The position numbers and the translations under genes were made by a program. From positions 1 to 64,000 of the forward strand of contig CAZNRY010000001.1 of NCBI GenBank assembly GCA_964575675.1: DNA of 64,000 nucleotides. The letters are read 5' to 3'. The notes below the pieces were generated by a model. The model searched no databases. It was not told the DNA's origin and saw only the letters and a program-made list of their open reading frames with translations. The first letter of the stretch is position 1. Every line of letters begins with the position of its first letter. This stretch comes from CAZNRY01 sp964575675. GTDB taxonomy: Bacteria > Eisenbacteria > RBG-16-71-46 > CAIMUX01 > VGJL01. Shown here piece after piece: positions 34,512-42,732 of the stretch.

Positions 34512-35879
34512 TCAAAAAGTGCTGCGCAGACGGAGAGATAGGCCGAGGGATCGGCCAACGCCGTTCCGATGACCCGCGGCGCCGGCTGATTCCGCCATCT
34601 GGGGAGCCAGTTCCAGATCCCATGACGGACCGCCGCCGACCTCCTCCGTTCCGGGCGCGACAAAGTGATAAGCGATGGCGAATCCGGTCGTCGCCCCTAC
34701 CGAGCTCGCGATCAGATAGGGGAAACCGCTATCGGTCTCCGGTTCGGCGAGCACCATGATCCCGAGTCCGAGGAGCCCCCCGCCCAACATGCCGACGTTC
34801 AGCATCACGCCCTCGGCGCCGGTCAGGTTCGTCTTCCGGGCGAGGCCCGTACCGTAGGCGAGACCCGCCACTCCTCCGGTCATGGCGCAGGCGGTGTAGG
34901 CCTTGTCCTGGTCGTCTTCTGGATCGAATGCGGAGGCTGCGGTGACACCGAGGAGGGCTCCGAGCGTCCCGGCGGCGCGAAAGAGGTACGAGTCGCCGCG
35001 CGTGAAGCGGCCATCGTCCGCGAGCAGGTGCCCGCCGAACATCCCGAGCCCCGCCCCCGCGAGCCCGATGCCGGCCGCCCCTCCATCCTTTGCCTCCGTG
35101 AGCGTGGCGGCTCCCGCGGCCAGGAGCATCCCCGCGTCGCCTCCGGCTCCGATCATCTCGGCGTGTCCCTTGGTCATTTGGGAGCGATCGGCGATCGTGT
35201 AGCCGACCACCCCCTCCGTCATGCTCGCGAGCCACGCGGCAGTGGTCAGGTCCCGGCCGTCCTCGTCTCCGCCGGAGAAGAGAATGTCGAGCATGATGCC
35301 GTGCGCGATTCCCCGCGTCGCCCCATAGAGCGCGAGCGTCGCGGAAGCGTCCGACACGTTGCGATCCCTCGTGAGAATGATCGGAAGGACCATAGTCGTG
35401 CCCGCGGTCAGCATGTAGAGCCCAACGACCTCCGAACCTCCCTTCGCGTTGAACGCGACCGGACAGGCCCAGCCGTAGAAGCCGAGCGAGAGGATCGTCG
35501 TGCCGACGAGCAGCTTGGTCCGGCCGCCGCGCTCTAGAACAGCTTGGGGAGCGCGGACCGCCACCGCGTCGGTGACCTTCTGCCGCAAGCTCTCGACCTC
35601 GGGGACGGTCATCGGCAGGCGGACCCTGCTGAGCTTGCCCTCCGGACCGTAGCCGATCTCGAGAACGAAGCTCGAGTCGGCGAGCCGGAAAAGACGCGCC
35701 TCGCGGAAATCGGGGTAGTCGGGAAAGAGCATGAGCTTGCGCTCGAGACGCAGATCGATCCGGTCGATCTTCCCCTCTGCGTCGATCGAAACGAGCGATT
35801 CCTGCGCGTGGCCCCTCGGTGCAAGGAAGGTCGAGAGGACGAGAACGAAGGCGACGATGAGCGGTGTTCGATGGCTCAC
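34512..35879 (-). CDS. Exported Gly/Ala-rich protein of unknown function
   Basis: 455 residues from GTG 35879, chosen for the GGGGGAGAT upstream and the signal peptide that begins directly after it (TPLIVAFVLVLSTFLAPRGHAQ). The first 100 mature residues are charged (KIDRIDLRLERKLMLFP). The rest is a series of Gly/Ala-rich hydrophobic stretches (GAGGDAGMLLAAGAATL, AGIGLAGAGLGMFGGHLL) that could be membrane segments or beta strands. The C-terminus ends LGLSLRLRSTF; a terminal Phe is usual for outer-membrane barrels. I do not recognise the family. It ends 24 bases from the convergent phosphatase gene. Confidence 0.7.
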   Translation of the reverse strand: MSHRTPLIVAFVLVLSTFLAPRGHAQESLVSIDAEGKIDRIDLRLERKLMLFPDYPDFREARLFRLADSSFVLEIGYGPEGKLSRVRLPMTVPEVESLRQKVTDAVAVRAPQAVLERGGRTKLLVGTTILSLGFYGWACPVAFNAKGGSEVVGLYMLTAGTTMVLPIILTRDRNVSDASATLALYGATRGIAHGIMLDILFSGGDEDGRDLTTAAWLASMTEGVVGYTIADRSQMTKGHAEMIGAGGDAGMLLAAGAATLTEAKDGGAAGIGLAGAGLGMFGGHLLADDGRFTRGDSYLFRAAGTLGALLGVTAASAFDPEDDQDKAYTACAMTGGVAGLAYGTGLARKTNLTGAEGVMLNVGMLGGGLLGLGIMVLAEPETDSGFPYLIASSVGATTGFAIAYHFVAPGTEEVGGGPSWDLELAPQMAESAGAAGHRNGVGRSLGLSLRLRSTF

Positions 35880-35976
35880 GGGATCTCCCCCACCGGCCCG
35901 GCCGGGCCGTTCAGTCTTCCGGCGCATCCGCGAAGCCGGCTCCGCCTCGATGACGGCGCCCGGAAGCATGCTTGGC

Positions 35977-36978
35977 TTACCCCGGCGTCTCCTCGGGGCG
36001 CCGGGCCGATACGACCATCGTGTGGCTCCGTCCGAGCAGGGCGGCGGCGCGATCCCCCGCCCAGAACAAGGGCAGGAGGAATCCTGTGTAGAGGACCTTC
36101 TTCACGCGGCGGCCGCCCGGTCTCGCATGGAGGGCGCGTTCGGTCCTCTCCTGCAGCTCCGACATCGCCACCCTGCTCACGTGGTCGATGCGGATCTCCG
36201 TGAACCCCTCCTTCTCGAGAAGCCGCCGGATCGTTGAGGGCGTGTACGCGTACAGATGGCGGGGAATGTCCTCGCACGGATCGCCGCGGAAGAAGATCGA
36301 ACGCTCGACGGCGGAGGCGTTGGGAACCGAGAAGAGCACCGATCCACGAGGGAGGAGGATGGCGCCTGCCCAGCGGAAGAAACCCACGGGGTCGGGCAGG
36401 TGCTCGAGCACGTTCCAGAGAACGACGAGATGCACGGAATCGTGAGCCGTTTCCGCGAAATCGCGCGGATGGTAGCATGGGAGCCCCAGGTTTTCCCGAA
36501 TGTGGCGCGCCATCGACTCGCTCCGCTCGATTCCCAGGCCATCGAATCCCTTCCGGCTCAAGGCCCACAGGAACTGCCCGGTCGAGGGGCCGTATTCGAT
36601 GAAGCGGCCTCCAGGGGGGAGGAGGCGAACGGCGCGGCCGACCTTCTCCCGGATGATCCGATCCGCTCGTGATGGGTAGAGCCTGCGGAGGATGCCTCCC
36701 TCTCGGGCGCGTTCCTTGGGGCGATGGGAGTAATAGGACTCGGGATAGAACGCCGCGAGGGCGGTTTCCGTCGGCCGCGGATTCAGATAGCGAAGGCCGC
36801 AGCGGCCGCATTCCACGAGGTCGAACTCGTCACGCGGCGTAGTTTCGTAGCGGAGGTCGCGGCTCCGGAAGAGCGGGTGCGGGGAGTTCCCTCCGCAGAG
36901 GGCGCACGGGACCGTTTCGGTCTCCACGGAGAACGAGGCGCTGCCGCTGGATTCCGTGCTGCCGTCCGCGCTACCCAT
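35977..36978 (-). CDS. Class I SAM-dependent methyltransferase with N-terminal zinc ribbon
   Basis: 333 residues from ATG 36978, behind GAGGAGGAAGG. Residues about 25-70 have C-x2-C (CALCGG) and C-x2-C (CGRCGLRYLNPRP), the small zinc-ribbon that precedes many sugar- or lipid-modifying methyltransferases. The SAM-binding motif is FIEYGPSTGQFL, and LWNVLEHLPDPVGFFRWA is the motif after strand 4. A C-terminal hydrophobic stretch (KVLYTGFLLPLFWAGD) may touch the membrane. It probably acts in surface polysaccharide or lipid synthesis; this is inferred from family habits. Confidence 0.87.
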   Translation of the reverse strand: MGSADGSTESSGSASFSVETETVPCALCGGNSPHPLFRSRDLRYETTPRDEFDLVECGRCGLRYLNPRPTETALAAFYPESYYSHRPKERAREGGILRRLYPSRADRIIREKVGRAVRLLPPGGRFIEYGPSTGQFLWALSRKGFDGLGIERSESMARHIRENLGLPCYHPRDFAETAHDSVHLVVLWNVLEHLPDPVGFFRWAGAILLPRGSVLFSVPNASAVERSIFFRGDPCEDIPRHLYAYTPSTIRRLLEKEGFTEIRIDHVSRVAMSELQERTERALHARPGGRRVKKVLYTGFLLPLFWAGDRAAALLGRSHTMVVSARRPEETPG

Positions 36979-37113
36979 TCGCGATTCCTTCCTCCTCCGC
37001 GAGGTCACGGTCCATGCCGGGACGGTTTCCCGCGCAGCAGCTTACCACAGCCGGGGATCCCGTTCCGTGCCGGAAAGCCCGCCGGTCACGCGCCACGCCT
37101 GCAGCGCCGGACA

Positions 37114-38511
37114 TTACGGGCGCCCGATCCTCCGGATGATCGCCACCCCGAGCTGCCAGCCCTGCGAGAATCGCTGCGAGACCTGATCCCCGGCGAGACC
37201 GAGCAGGACGCCGAATGGCCGGGCGCGCTCCTCGCGCAGCGCCAGGGCGAGCGGCAGGAGGGCGAGCCTCGCCGCGGCCGAGAGGAGGAAGAGCACGTGG
37301 AAGTTCAGGACCGCCAGGCCGAGGACGACGAGGCGCATCTCCCCGAGACGCGAGGCGATCAACCCGCCCGCCAGCGATGCCAGAAACGTCGAGACCCCGA
37401 CGACCATGCTGTGCATTCCCAGGTAGGCGGTTCGGTTTTCCTCCGGGGCTGTCGCCAGGACGAGGTTGAACAGGGCGAGCGTGAACCCCGGCCAGCAGAG
37501 TCCGGTCAACGCGGCGTCGATCCAAATGGGGAACAGCCGTCCCGGGCCCGCGAGAAGCCACAGGAGTGGAAGGTAGGACACCCCCAAGAGGTTCACGACG
37601 AGGACCGGGCGGTTTCCGACGCGGTCGATCACCTTTCCCCACAAGGGCAGCGTTCCGAGATTGAGGATTCCGGCGACGATCGAGTAGAACGCGATCGCCG
37701 AGAACGACATCCCGAGGTTCTTGATCATGTGCGGGGCGAAGAACGGCCCGGCGATCCCCGTCGCCGCAGACCAGAGCGTCAGGAAGAGGAGGAGTCGCCG
37801 GAAGCGCCGGTCGCCGAATGGCCGCTTCATCGTCTCGGCGAGGGGGATCGGGCGCTCGCCGCGGAGCGGGGGCTCCCACTGCCGGCCGAGGACGAGACCA
37901 GCGAGCGCGGCGAAGAAGACTGCGACGCCGATGATCACGGCCAGGCCGCCCGCGCTGGCGCCCCGCAACACGAAGCGGTCGAAGGTCCATCCGGCGCCGT
38001 AGGTCACTGCCATTCCGACCGCCCCCAGGATAGTGTTGCGGATGCCGAAGTAGCGGCCGCGCCGCTCGATGCCGACCAGATCGGTCATCCATGACAGCCA
38101 GGCGGTCCCCGAGAGGTTGACCAGGGTGTTGGCGACGGTAACGGTCGCGAAGAAAAGAACGAGCTGCGCTGGAAGCGGAAGGCCGATGAACGGCAGGACG
38201 CAGAGCAGGCCCCACAAGAGGCGTCCCGTGACGGAAGAGGCGATCGCGAGCGCCTTCCTCCGTCCGAGGATCCCCACCCACCTCGCGCCGAGGAGTGATC
38301 CGACCGTCGACAACGCCGTCAAGCCCGTCAGCAACCCGAGGTGAAAGTCGTCCGCGCTGAGCATCAGCGCGTAGGCGGTGACGAGCGAGCCGCCGGTGAT
38401 CGCGATGTGGACCTGGGCGAACGATCCCTCGAGGATCGAGACCTTCTGGCTTCGTTGCGGCTCTCCGTGCGGGAACGGAGTGATGTCGGATACTTTGGCG
38501 GCGGGCGTCAC
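37114..38511 (-). CDS. Major facilitator superfamily transporter
   Basis: 465 residues from GTG 38511, which overlaps the stop of the upstream surface-protein gene (GTGA). Twelve membrane helices are visible, with the MFS loop motif between helices 2 and 3 (GARWVGILGRRKALAI) and a matching one in the second half (WGKVIDRVGNRPVLVV). The substrate is unknown. Translational coupling to an exported beta-propeller protein is unusual and may tie them to the same ligand or only to the same regulation. Confidence 0.88.
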   Translation of the reverse strand: MTPAAKVSDITPFPHGEPQRSQKVSILEGSFAQVHIAITGGSLVTAYALMLSADDFHLGLLTGLTALSTVGSLLGARWVGILGRRKALAIASSVTGRLLWGLLCVLPFIGLPLPAQLVLFFATVTVANTLVNLSGTAWLSWMTDLVGIERRGRYFGIRNTILGAVGMAVTYGAGWTFDRFVLRGASAGGLAVIIGVAVFFAALAGLVLGRQWEPPLRGERPIPLAETMKRPFGDRRFRRLLLFLTLWSAATGIAGPFFAPHMIKNLGMSFSAIAFYSIVAGILNLGTLPLWGKVIDRVGNRPVLVVNLLGVSYLPLLWLLAGPGRLFPIWIDAALTGLCWPGFTLALFNLVLATAPEENRTAYLGMHSMVVGVSTFLASLAGGLIASRLGEMRLVVLGLAVLNFHVLFLLSAAARLALLPLALALREERARPFGVLLGLAGDQVSQRFSQGWQLGVAIIRRIGRP

Positions 38512-40736
38512 CGCAGCAGGGTCACCTTCTGGTAGGTGGCCGCGTTCACCGCTTCGAGCCGCACGAAATATACCCCGCTCTCGACCCTGTGCGATGCGGT
38601 GTCGGTCCCGTCCCAATCCGTTTCGTTCATTCCGGGCAGGCCCGTTCCGTGGCGCAGCAGGCGGACGAGTCTTCCCTGCGCATCGACGATCGAGAGATGG
38701 ATGTGCTCAGCCTCCGGAAGCTGGTACCGGATCCGCGTGCTTGATCGAAACGGATTGGGTGTTCCGCCGAGAACGACCGCAACCCCAGGGCTGGTGCTCG
38801 TGCCGCTCGAGCCGTCCTCAGCAGGCGGCGCGTCGCTGACCTCGGGCGTCCAGCGATAGACGTCCCCGTTGGGGGTCGTGGCGGCGAGGATCGTCCCGTC
38901 CTGGAGCTTCAAGAAGCGCAGGATCTCGTGCGCCCCGGAGAGGGATCCCTCCGCGGCCCAAGTTTGCCCTTCGTCCGCTGAGCTGCATGCGACGAGATCC
39001 GGACCCGGTTGATAGCCGATCAAGAGCCGATGATCCTCAGCTTCGACGACGTCATAGACGCGCACGGCATGGACCGGGCCGATCATCACCCGGCTGGTGG
39101 AATCCCATGTCGCGCCGCTGTTGACGCTGCGGAAGACATACCCTCCGTTCGCGTGGACCCAACCCGTGCACCAGATCACCCCGCCCTCGGTTTCGAGGTA
39201 CGACTCGATGCTGGAGACATGGGTTCCGAATGAGGCCGGGAGGCTCTGCGCCGTCCACGTGAGCCCGCCGTCGATCGACCGGTTCGGACGGCCCCAACCG
39301 CCCGCGAAGAGGGCGCCGTCCGCCGCCTCGAAGAGGGTCGCGACACCGTTGGATATACCGGCGGGCGTGCCGAGCTGGCTCCAGGTCGTTCCCTGATCCG
39401 CCGTCGCATAGATCTGGCAGACCGGGGACGTCCCGGCGAGAATTCGCCCATCCGACGTTTCCAGTAGGGCCCGGACGGTCGTCAAGGCGGCGAGGTTGGC
39501 CGTGACCAGCCAGTGGTCGCCGCGGTCGGTCGAACGGAAGACGTCGCCGAGCGGGTAGGTGCCGGCGTAGATCGATCCGTCGCTCGCGGCGAGGAGCGAG
39601 TAAGCGATCATCGCACCGGGGAGCGATCCGGTCGGCTCCCACGTCGCGCCAAGGTCGGCGGATCGGAATACCTTCGCTCCCGGCATCGTCGCCGCGTAAA
39701 GCGTGGCGTCGCGGTCGACGGCGAGGTCATAGACATTCCACGCGCCGGGGAGCTCGCCGGCCTTCGTCCAGGTGCCCGGCGCGGGAGAGACATCCCGAGG
39801 GGCGGGATCGGCGTTCAGATGGGCGACCCAGATGTCCTCGTCGCCGCGGCTCCCCTCGAATGCCTCCGAGCCGGTGTAGAAGTGGCTTCCGTCCCGATTG
39901 ACGTATGGCGAGCACGCCACCCGATCGGTGTTGATCGGCGCCCCCATGTTGACGGGGCCGCCCCACGCCGAACCGGTCCAGGTCGAGACCCAGATGTCGC
40001 CGCCGCCGTACCCTCCGGGACGAGGGCCGCCGAAATCGCTGAAGTAGAGCTTCGTCTTGTCGGCCGACAGAAACGGCCGCACCTCCGCTGCGGTCGTGTT
40101 CACCGGCGGACCGATCGACCGCAGATTCGTCCACTGGAAGATCGAGGTTCCCCGGGTCGCGACCCAGATGTCCCGGTTGCGCACGAAGTAGATTTGCGAG
40201 AGGTCGCTCGCGATCGCGGGATCGGACCCCTGGAAGAGGCCGGTGATGGGACCGAACTGCCCCCCCGAGCGGATCGAGACGTAGACGAACCCCGCCCTCT
40301 CGAAGAAGAGGGTGTCGCCCGTCGCCGAGGTGCTCGGCCGCCGCTCCGGCGCCGGGGTGTTGATGTTCGGTCCGAGATTCGACCCCGGCCCCCAGACCCC
40401 GTTCACCGCGTCCCACTGCGCCGCATAGATGTCCCAGTCGCCCTGGAACCCCGGCTTCGCCGGGCCGTTCAGGCCGTCCCAGATGATGTAGAAGAGTTCC
40501 GTCTCATCCGCGGTCAGCCACGGATTGCAGTCGGGATTGTAGGAGGAGTTCTCGGTGCTGATGAGGTGGCTGAATCCCGAGCGCTCGCCCGTGGGCGTCG
40601 AAAGGGCAGGGTCCTGCGCGAGGCAGGTGCCGGCGGGGCTCGTGCCGGGAGGTTTTCCGGGCTCGCAGGACCCGGCCGGTTGTGTTCCCGCGACCGACGC
40701 GAGCAATAGCCAGGCTCCGATGATGGAGAAGCGCAT
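38508..40736 (-). CDS. Exported beta-propeller protein with FlgD-like C-terminal sorting domain
   Basis: 742 residues. A signal peptide is followed by PD40/WD40-like blades in residues 60-300 (TADETELFYIIWDG, SADKTKLYFSDFGG, NRDGSHFYTGSEA) and by BNR/sialidase-type repeats with Asp-box character in 320-620 (RSADLGATWEPTG, RSTDRGDHWLVTA, TADQGTTWSQLG, RSVNSGATWDSTS). The last 85 residues are a FlgD-like/T9SS-type domain (NPFRSSTRIRYQLP, SIVDAQGRLVRLL, ESGVYFVRLEA) ending in Arg. It is probably on the cell surface or secreted. The ligand is unknown. Confidence 0.88.
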   Translation of the reverse strand: MRFSIIGAWLLLASVAGTQPAGSCEPGKPPGTSPAGTCLAQDPALSTPTGERSGFSHLISTENSSYNPDCNPWLTADETELFYIIWDGLNGPAKPGFQGDWDIYAAQWDAVNGVWGPGSNLGPNINTPAPERRPSTSATGDTLFFERAGFVYVSIRSGGQFGPITGLFQGSDPAIASDLSQIYFVRNRDIWVATRGTSIFQWTNLRSIGPPVNTTAAEVRPFLSADKTKLYFSDFGGPRPGGYGGGDIWVSTWTGSAWGGPVNMGAPINTDRVACSPYVNRDGSHFYTGSEAFEGSRGDEDIWVAHLNADPAPRDVSPAPGTWTKAGELPGAWNVYDLAVDRDATLYAATMPGAKVFRSADLGATWEPTGSLPGAMIAYSLLAASDGSIYAGTYPLGDVFRSTDRGDHWLVTANLAALTTVRALLETSDGRILAGTSPVCQIYATADQGTTWSQLGTPAGISNGVATLFEAADGALFAGGWGRPNRSIDGGLTWTAQSLPASFGTHVSSIESYLETEGGVIWCTGWVHANGGYVFRSVNSGATWDSTSRVMIGPVHAVRVYDVVEAEDHRLLIGYQPGPDLVACSSADEGQTWAAEGSLSGAHEILRFLKLQDGTILAATTPNGDVYRWTPEVSDAPPAEDGSSGTSTSPGVAVVLGGTPNPFRSSTRIRYQLPEAEHIHLSIVDAQGRLVRLLRHGTGLPGMNETDWDGTDTASHRVESGVYFVRLEAVNAATYQKVTLLR

Positions 40737-40878
40737 GGTCAGCTACACCTCGCGGTCGAGTTCGGGGTGGAAGGATGCGCGGGCCGGCCGTCCGCTTCCG
40801 GCGGGCGTTCCGGCGATCCGCCTGATGGACATTCGAGCAAAATCGATGATACCAGAATCCGCGGAAGGCGGCCAGTTG

Positions 40879-40887
40879 TGCTAGGAT
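40879..40887 (+). promoter_or_regulatory. Extended -10-like motif upstream of phhA
   Basis: TGCTAGGAT is identical to the motif before the uvrA-like gene. It lies 34 bases upstream of the phhA ATG, leaving room for the AAGGAGG ribosome site. Confidence 0.4.
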
Positions 40888-40921
40888 CTTCCGTTCGATG
40901 GATCCTCGAAGGAGGCAGTCA

Positions 40922-42682
40922 ATGGCGAGCTCCACCCCTCGGAGCATCTACCAGGTCGAGCAGATCATGCGTCTGCCGCGGCACCTGAAGCAGTACATCG
41001 TCGATCAGAACTACGAGCGCTATACGCCGGTGGATCACGCGGTCTGGCGGCACATCATGCGGCAGGCCGTGTCGTTCCATCGCCGGCACGCGCACGAGGC
41101 GTACGTCGACGGATTGCGCAAGACGGGGATCGGGCTCGAGCGGATCCCGAGGATCGACGAGATGAACGCCATACTCGGCCGGATCGGATGGGGGGCGGCG
41201 CCCGTCGACGGGTTCATCCCGCCCGCGGCCTTCATGGAGTTCCAGGCGCACCGCGTCCTCGTGATCGCGGCCGACATGCGGCAAGTGGACCACATCGAGT
41301 ACACGCCGGCCCCCGACATCGTCCACGAGGCAGCGGGGCACGCCCCGATCATCGCGGACGGGGAGTACGCCGAGTACCTCCGCCGCTTCGGTGAATACGG
41401 GTCGAAGGCGATCTCGTCGCGACCGGATCTCGAGCTTTACGAAGCGGTCCGGCACCTCTCGATCGTCAAGGAGGCCCCGGGCACGGCGGTCGAGGAGCTT
41501 CGCGCGGCCGAACAGAAAGTCGCCGTGGCGCAGACGTCCCTTGTGGAGCCGTCCGAGATGGCGCTTCTCACGCGACTCCATTGGTGGACCGTCGAATACG
41601 GTCTGATCGGCGATCTGAACGATCCAAAGATCTACGGCGCAGGACTCCTTTCTTCGATCGGCGAGGCGGCGCACTGCCTGACGCCGGCGGTCGCGAAGCT
41701 CCGCTACTCGGTCGATGCGGCCGGATATCCGTTCGACATCACCTCGTACCAGCCGCAGCTCTTCGTGGCCGAGAGTTTCGCGCACCTGAACGCTGTTCTG
41801 GAGGAGTTCGTCGCGGGGATGTCGTTCCGCCGCGGCGGCGCCGTCGGACTGAAGCGCGGGCTGGACTCGGGACAGGTCGTGACCGCGACCTACTCGTCGG
41901 GGCTCCAGGTTTCGGGCCGACTTTGCGAGCTCCTGCTCGACCGCGACGGGGAGCCCGCCTACCTGCGGACCGCCGGTCCAACGGCGCTCGCGACCGCCGG
42001 CAGGCAGCTCGCCGGACACGGCGCCGCCTACCACGCCGGCGGCTTCGGCTCTCCGGTGGGCTGGGTGCGCGGCTGCGTGCGCCCCCCGGAGCAGCTCGAC
42101 GAGGGCGGGCTTCGATCGATCGGCCTGGAGCTGGACCGGGAAATCCGTCTCGAGTTCACGAGTGGGGTCGTGGTCGCGGGAAAGCTCGAGCGGATCGTCC
42201 GCGAGGACGGCAGAGTGATCCTCCTCTGCTTCTCGACGTGCAGGGCGACCCTCGGTGAACGCACCCTCTTCGATCCGGCCTGGGGCGTATTCGACATGGC
42301 GGTGGGCGAGAGGATCGTCTCGGTTTCTCAGGGAGCGGCCGACAAGGACGCCTACGAAGATGTCGGCTTCGTTCCCAAGGAGCGGACGATCCGGGTGCAG
42401 GTGGACGGCGAGGCACAGGATCTCAACCGGCTCTATGCCTCCGTGCGAGAGATCCGCGAGGCGGATCGCGGACACGAAGCGCTCCCCGCGCTCTTCCGCT
42501 CGGCGCGCGCGCGGCGCCCGGAGGATTGGCTTCTCGCCCTCGAGATCCTCGAGCTCCTCACGGCGAGGGGGATGGAGCAAAGTTTGCAGGAGGAGATCCG
42601 GCGCTTCCTCGACGGGGAGAAGAAGGATCCCGCGCGCGCGAGGCTGATCGAAGCCGGGCTCGCATTGCTCGCGACCGCCTGA
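40922..42682 (+). CDS. phhA: Aromatic amino acid (phenylalanine 4-) hydroxylase with long C-terminal extension
   Basis: 586 residues from ATG 40922, behind GGAGG. The iron facial triad is intact: His135 and His140 in DIVHEAAGHAP and Glu225 in WWTVEYGL. The enzyme uses tetrahydropterin and O2 to hydroxylate phenylalanine to tyrosine. The catalytic domain ends near residue 310; the remaining 275 residues include SSGLQVSGRL and FTSGVVVAGKLERIVR, beta-rich repeats, and a helical tail. Such long forms occur in Bacteroidetes-type enzymes (family knowledge). No pterin carbinolamine dehydratase or tyrosine catabolic gene is adjacent. Confidence 0.9.
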   Translation: MASSTPRSIYQVEQIMRLPRHLKQYIVDQNYERYTPVDHAVWRHIMRQAVSFHRRHAHEAYVDGLRKTGIGLERIPRIDEMNAILGRIGWGAAPVDGFIPPAAFMEFQAHRVLVIAADMRQVDHIEYTPAPDIVHEAAGHAPIIADGEYAEYLRRFGEYGSKAISSRPDLELYEAVRHLSIVKEAPGTAVEELRAAEQKVAVAQTSLVEPSEMALLTRLHWWTVEYGLIGDLNDPKIYGAGLLSSIGEAAHCLTPAVAKLRYSVDAAGYPFDITSYQPQLFVAESFAHLNAVLEEFVAGMSFRRGGAVGLKRGLDSGQVVTATYSSGLQVSGRLCELLLDRDGEPAYLRTAGPTALATAGRQLAGHGAAYHAGGFGSPVGWVRGCVRPPEQLDEGGLRSIGLELDREIRLEFTSGVVVAGKLERIVREDGRVILLCFSTCRATLGERTLFDPAWGVFDMAVGERIVSVSQGAADKDAYEDVGFVPKERTIRVQVDGEAQDLNRLYASVREIREADRGHEALPALFRSARARRPEDWLLALEILELLTARGMEQSLQEEIRRFLDGEKKDPARARLIEAGLALLATA

Positions 42683-42717
42683 GCTGCGACGGACCGCCGT
42701 CCCGATCTCCTTCGACA

Positions 42718-42726
42718 TGATATGAT
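42718..42726 (+). promoter_or_regulatory. Extended -10 promoter giving a predicted leaderless mRNA
   Basis: TGATATGAT places the hexamer TATGAT only six bases before the ATG at 42733. With normal -10 to start-site spacing, the A of the ATG would be at or near +1. No Shine-Dalgarno is present. Confidence 0.4.
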
Positions 42727-42732
42727 CGCGCC

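Noticed and set aside
34488..34525. T-arm-like GATTCGAGTCC suggesting a tRNA end
   Set aside because: The flanking bases do not form the 5-bp T-stem, and the segment lies at the 3' ends of two convergent genes with no room for a tRNA.
40919..42718. A 599-codon minus-strand frame opposite phhA
   Set aside because: phhA has an intact iron site, ribosome site and family length; the opposite frame has none of these.
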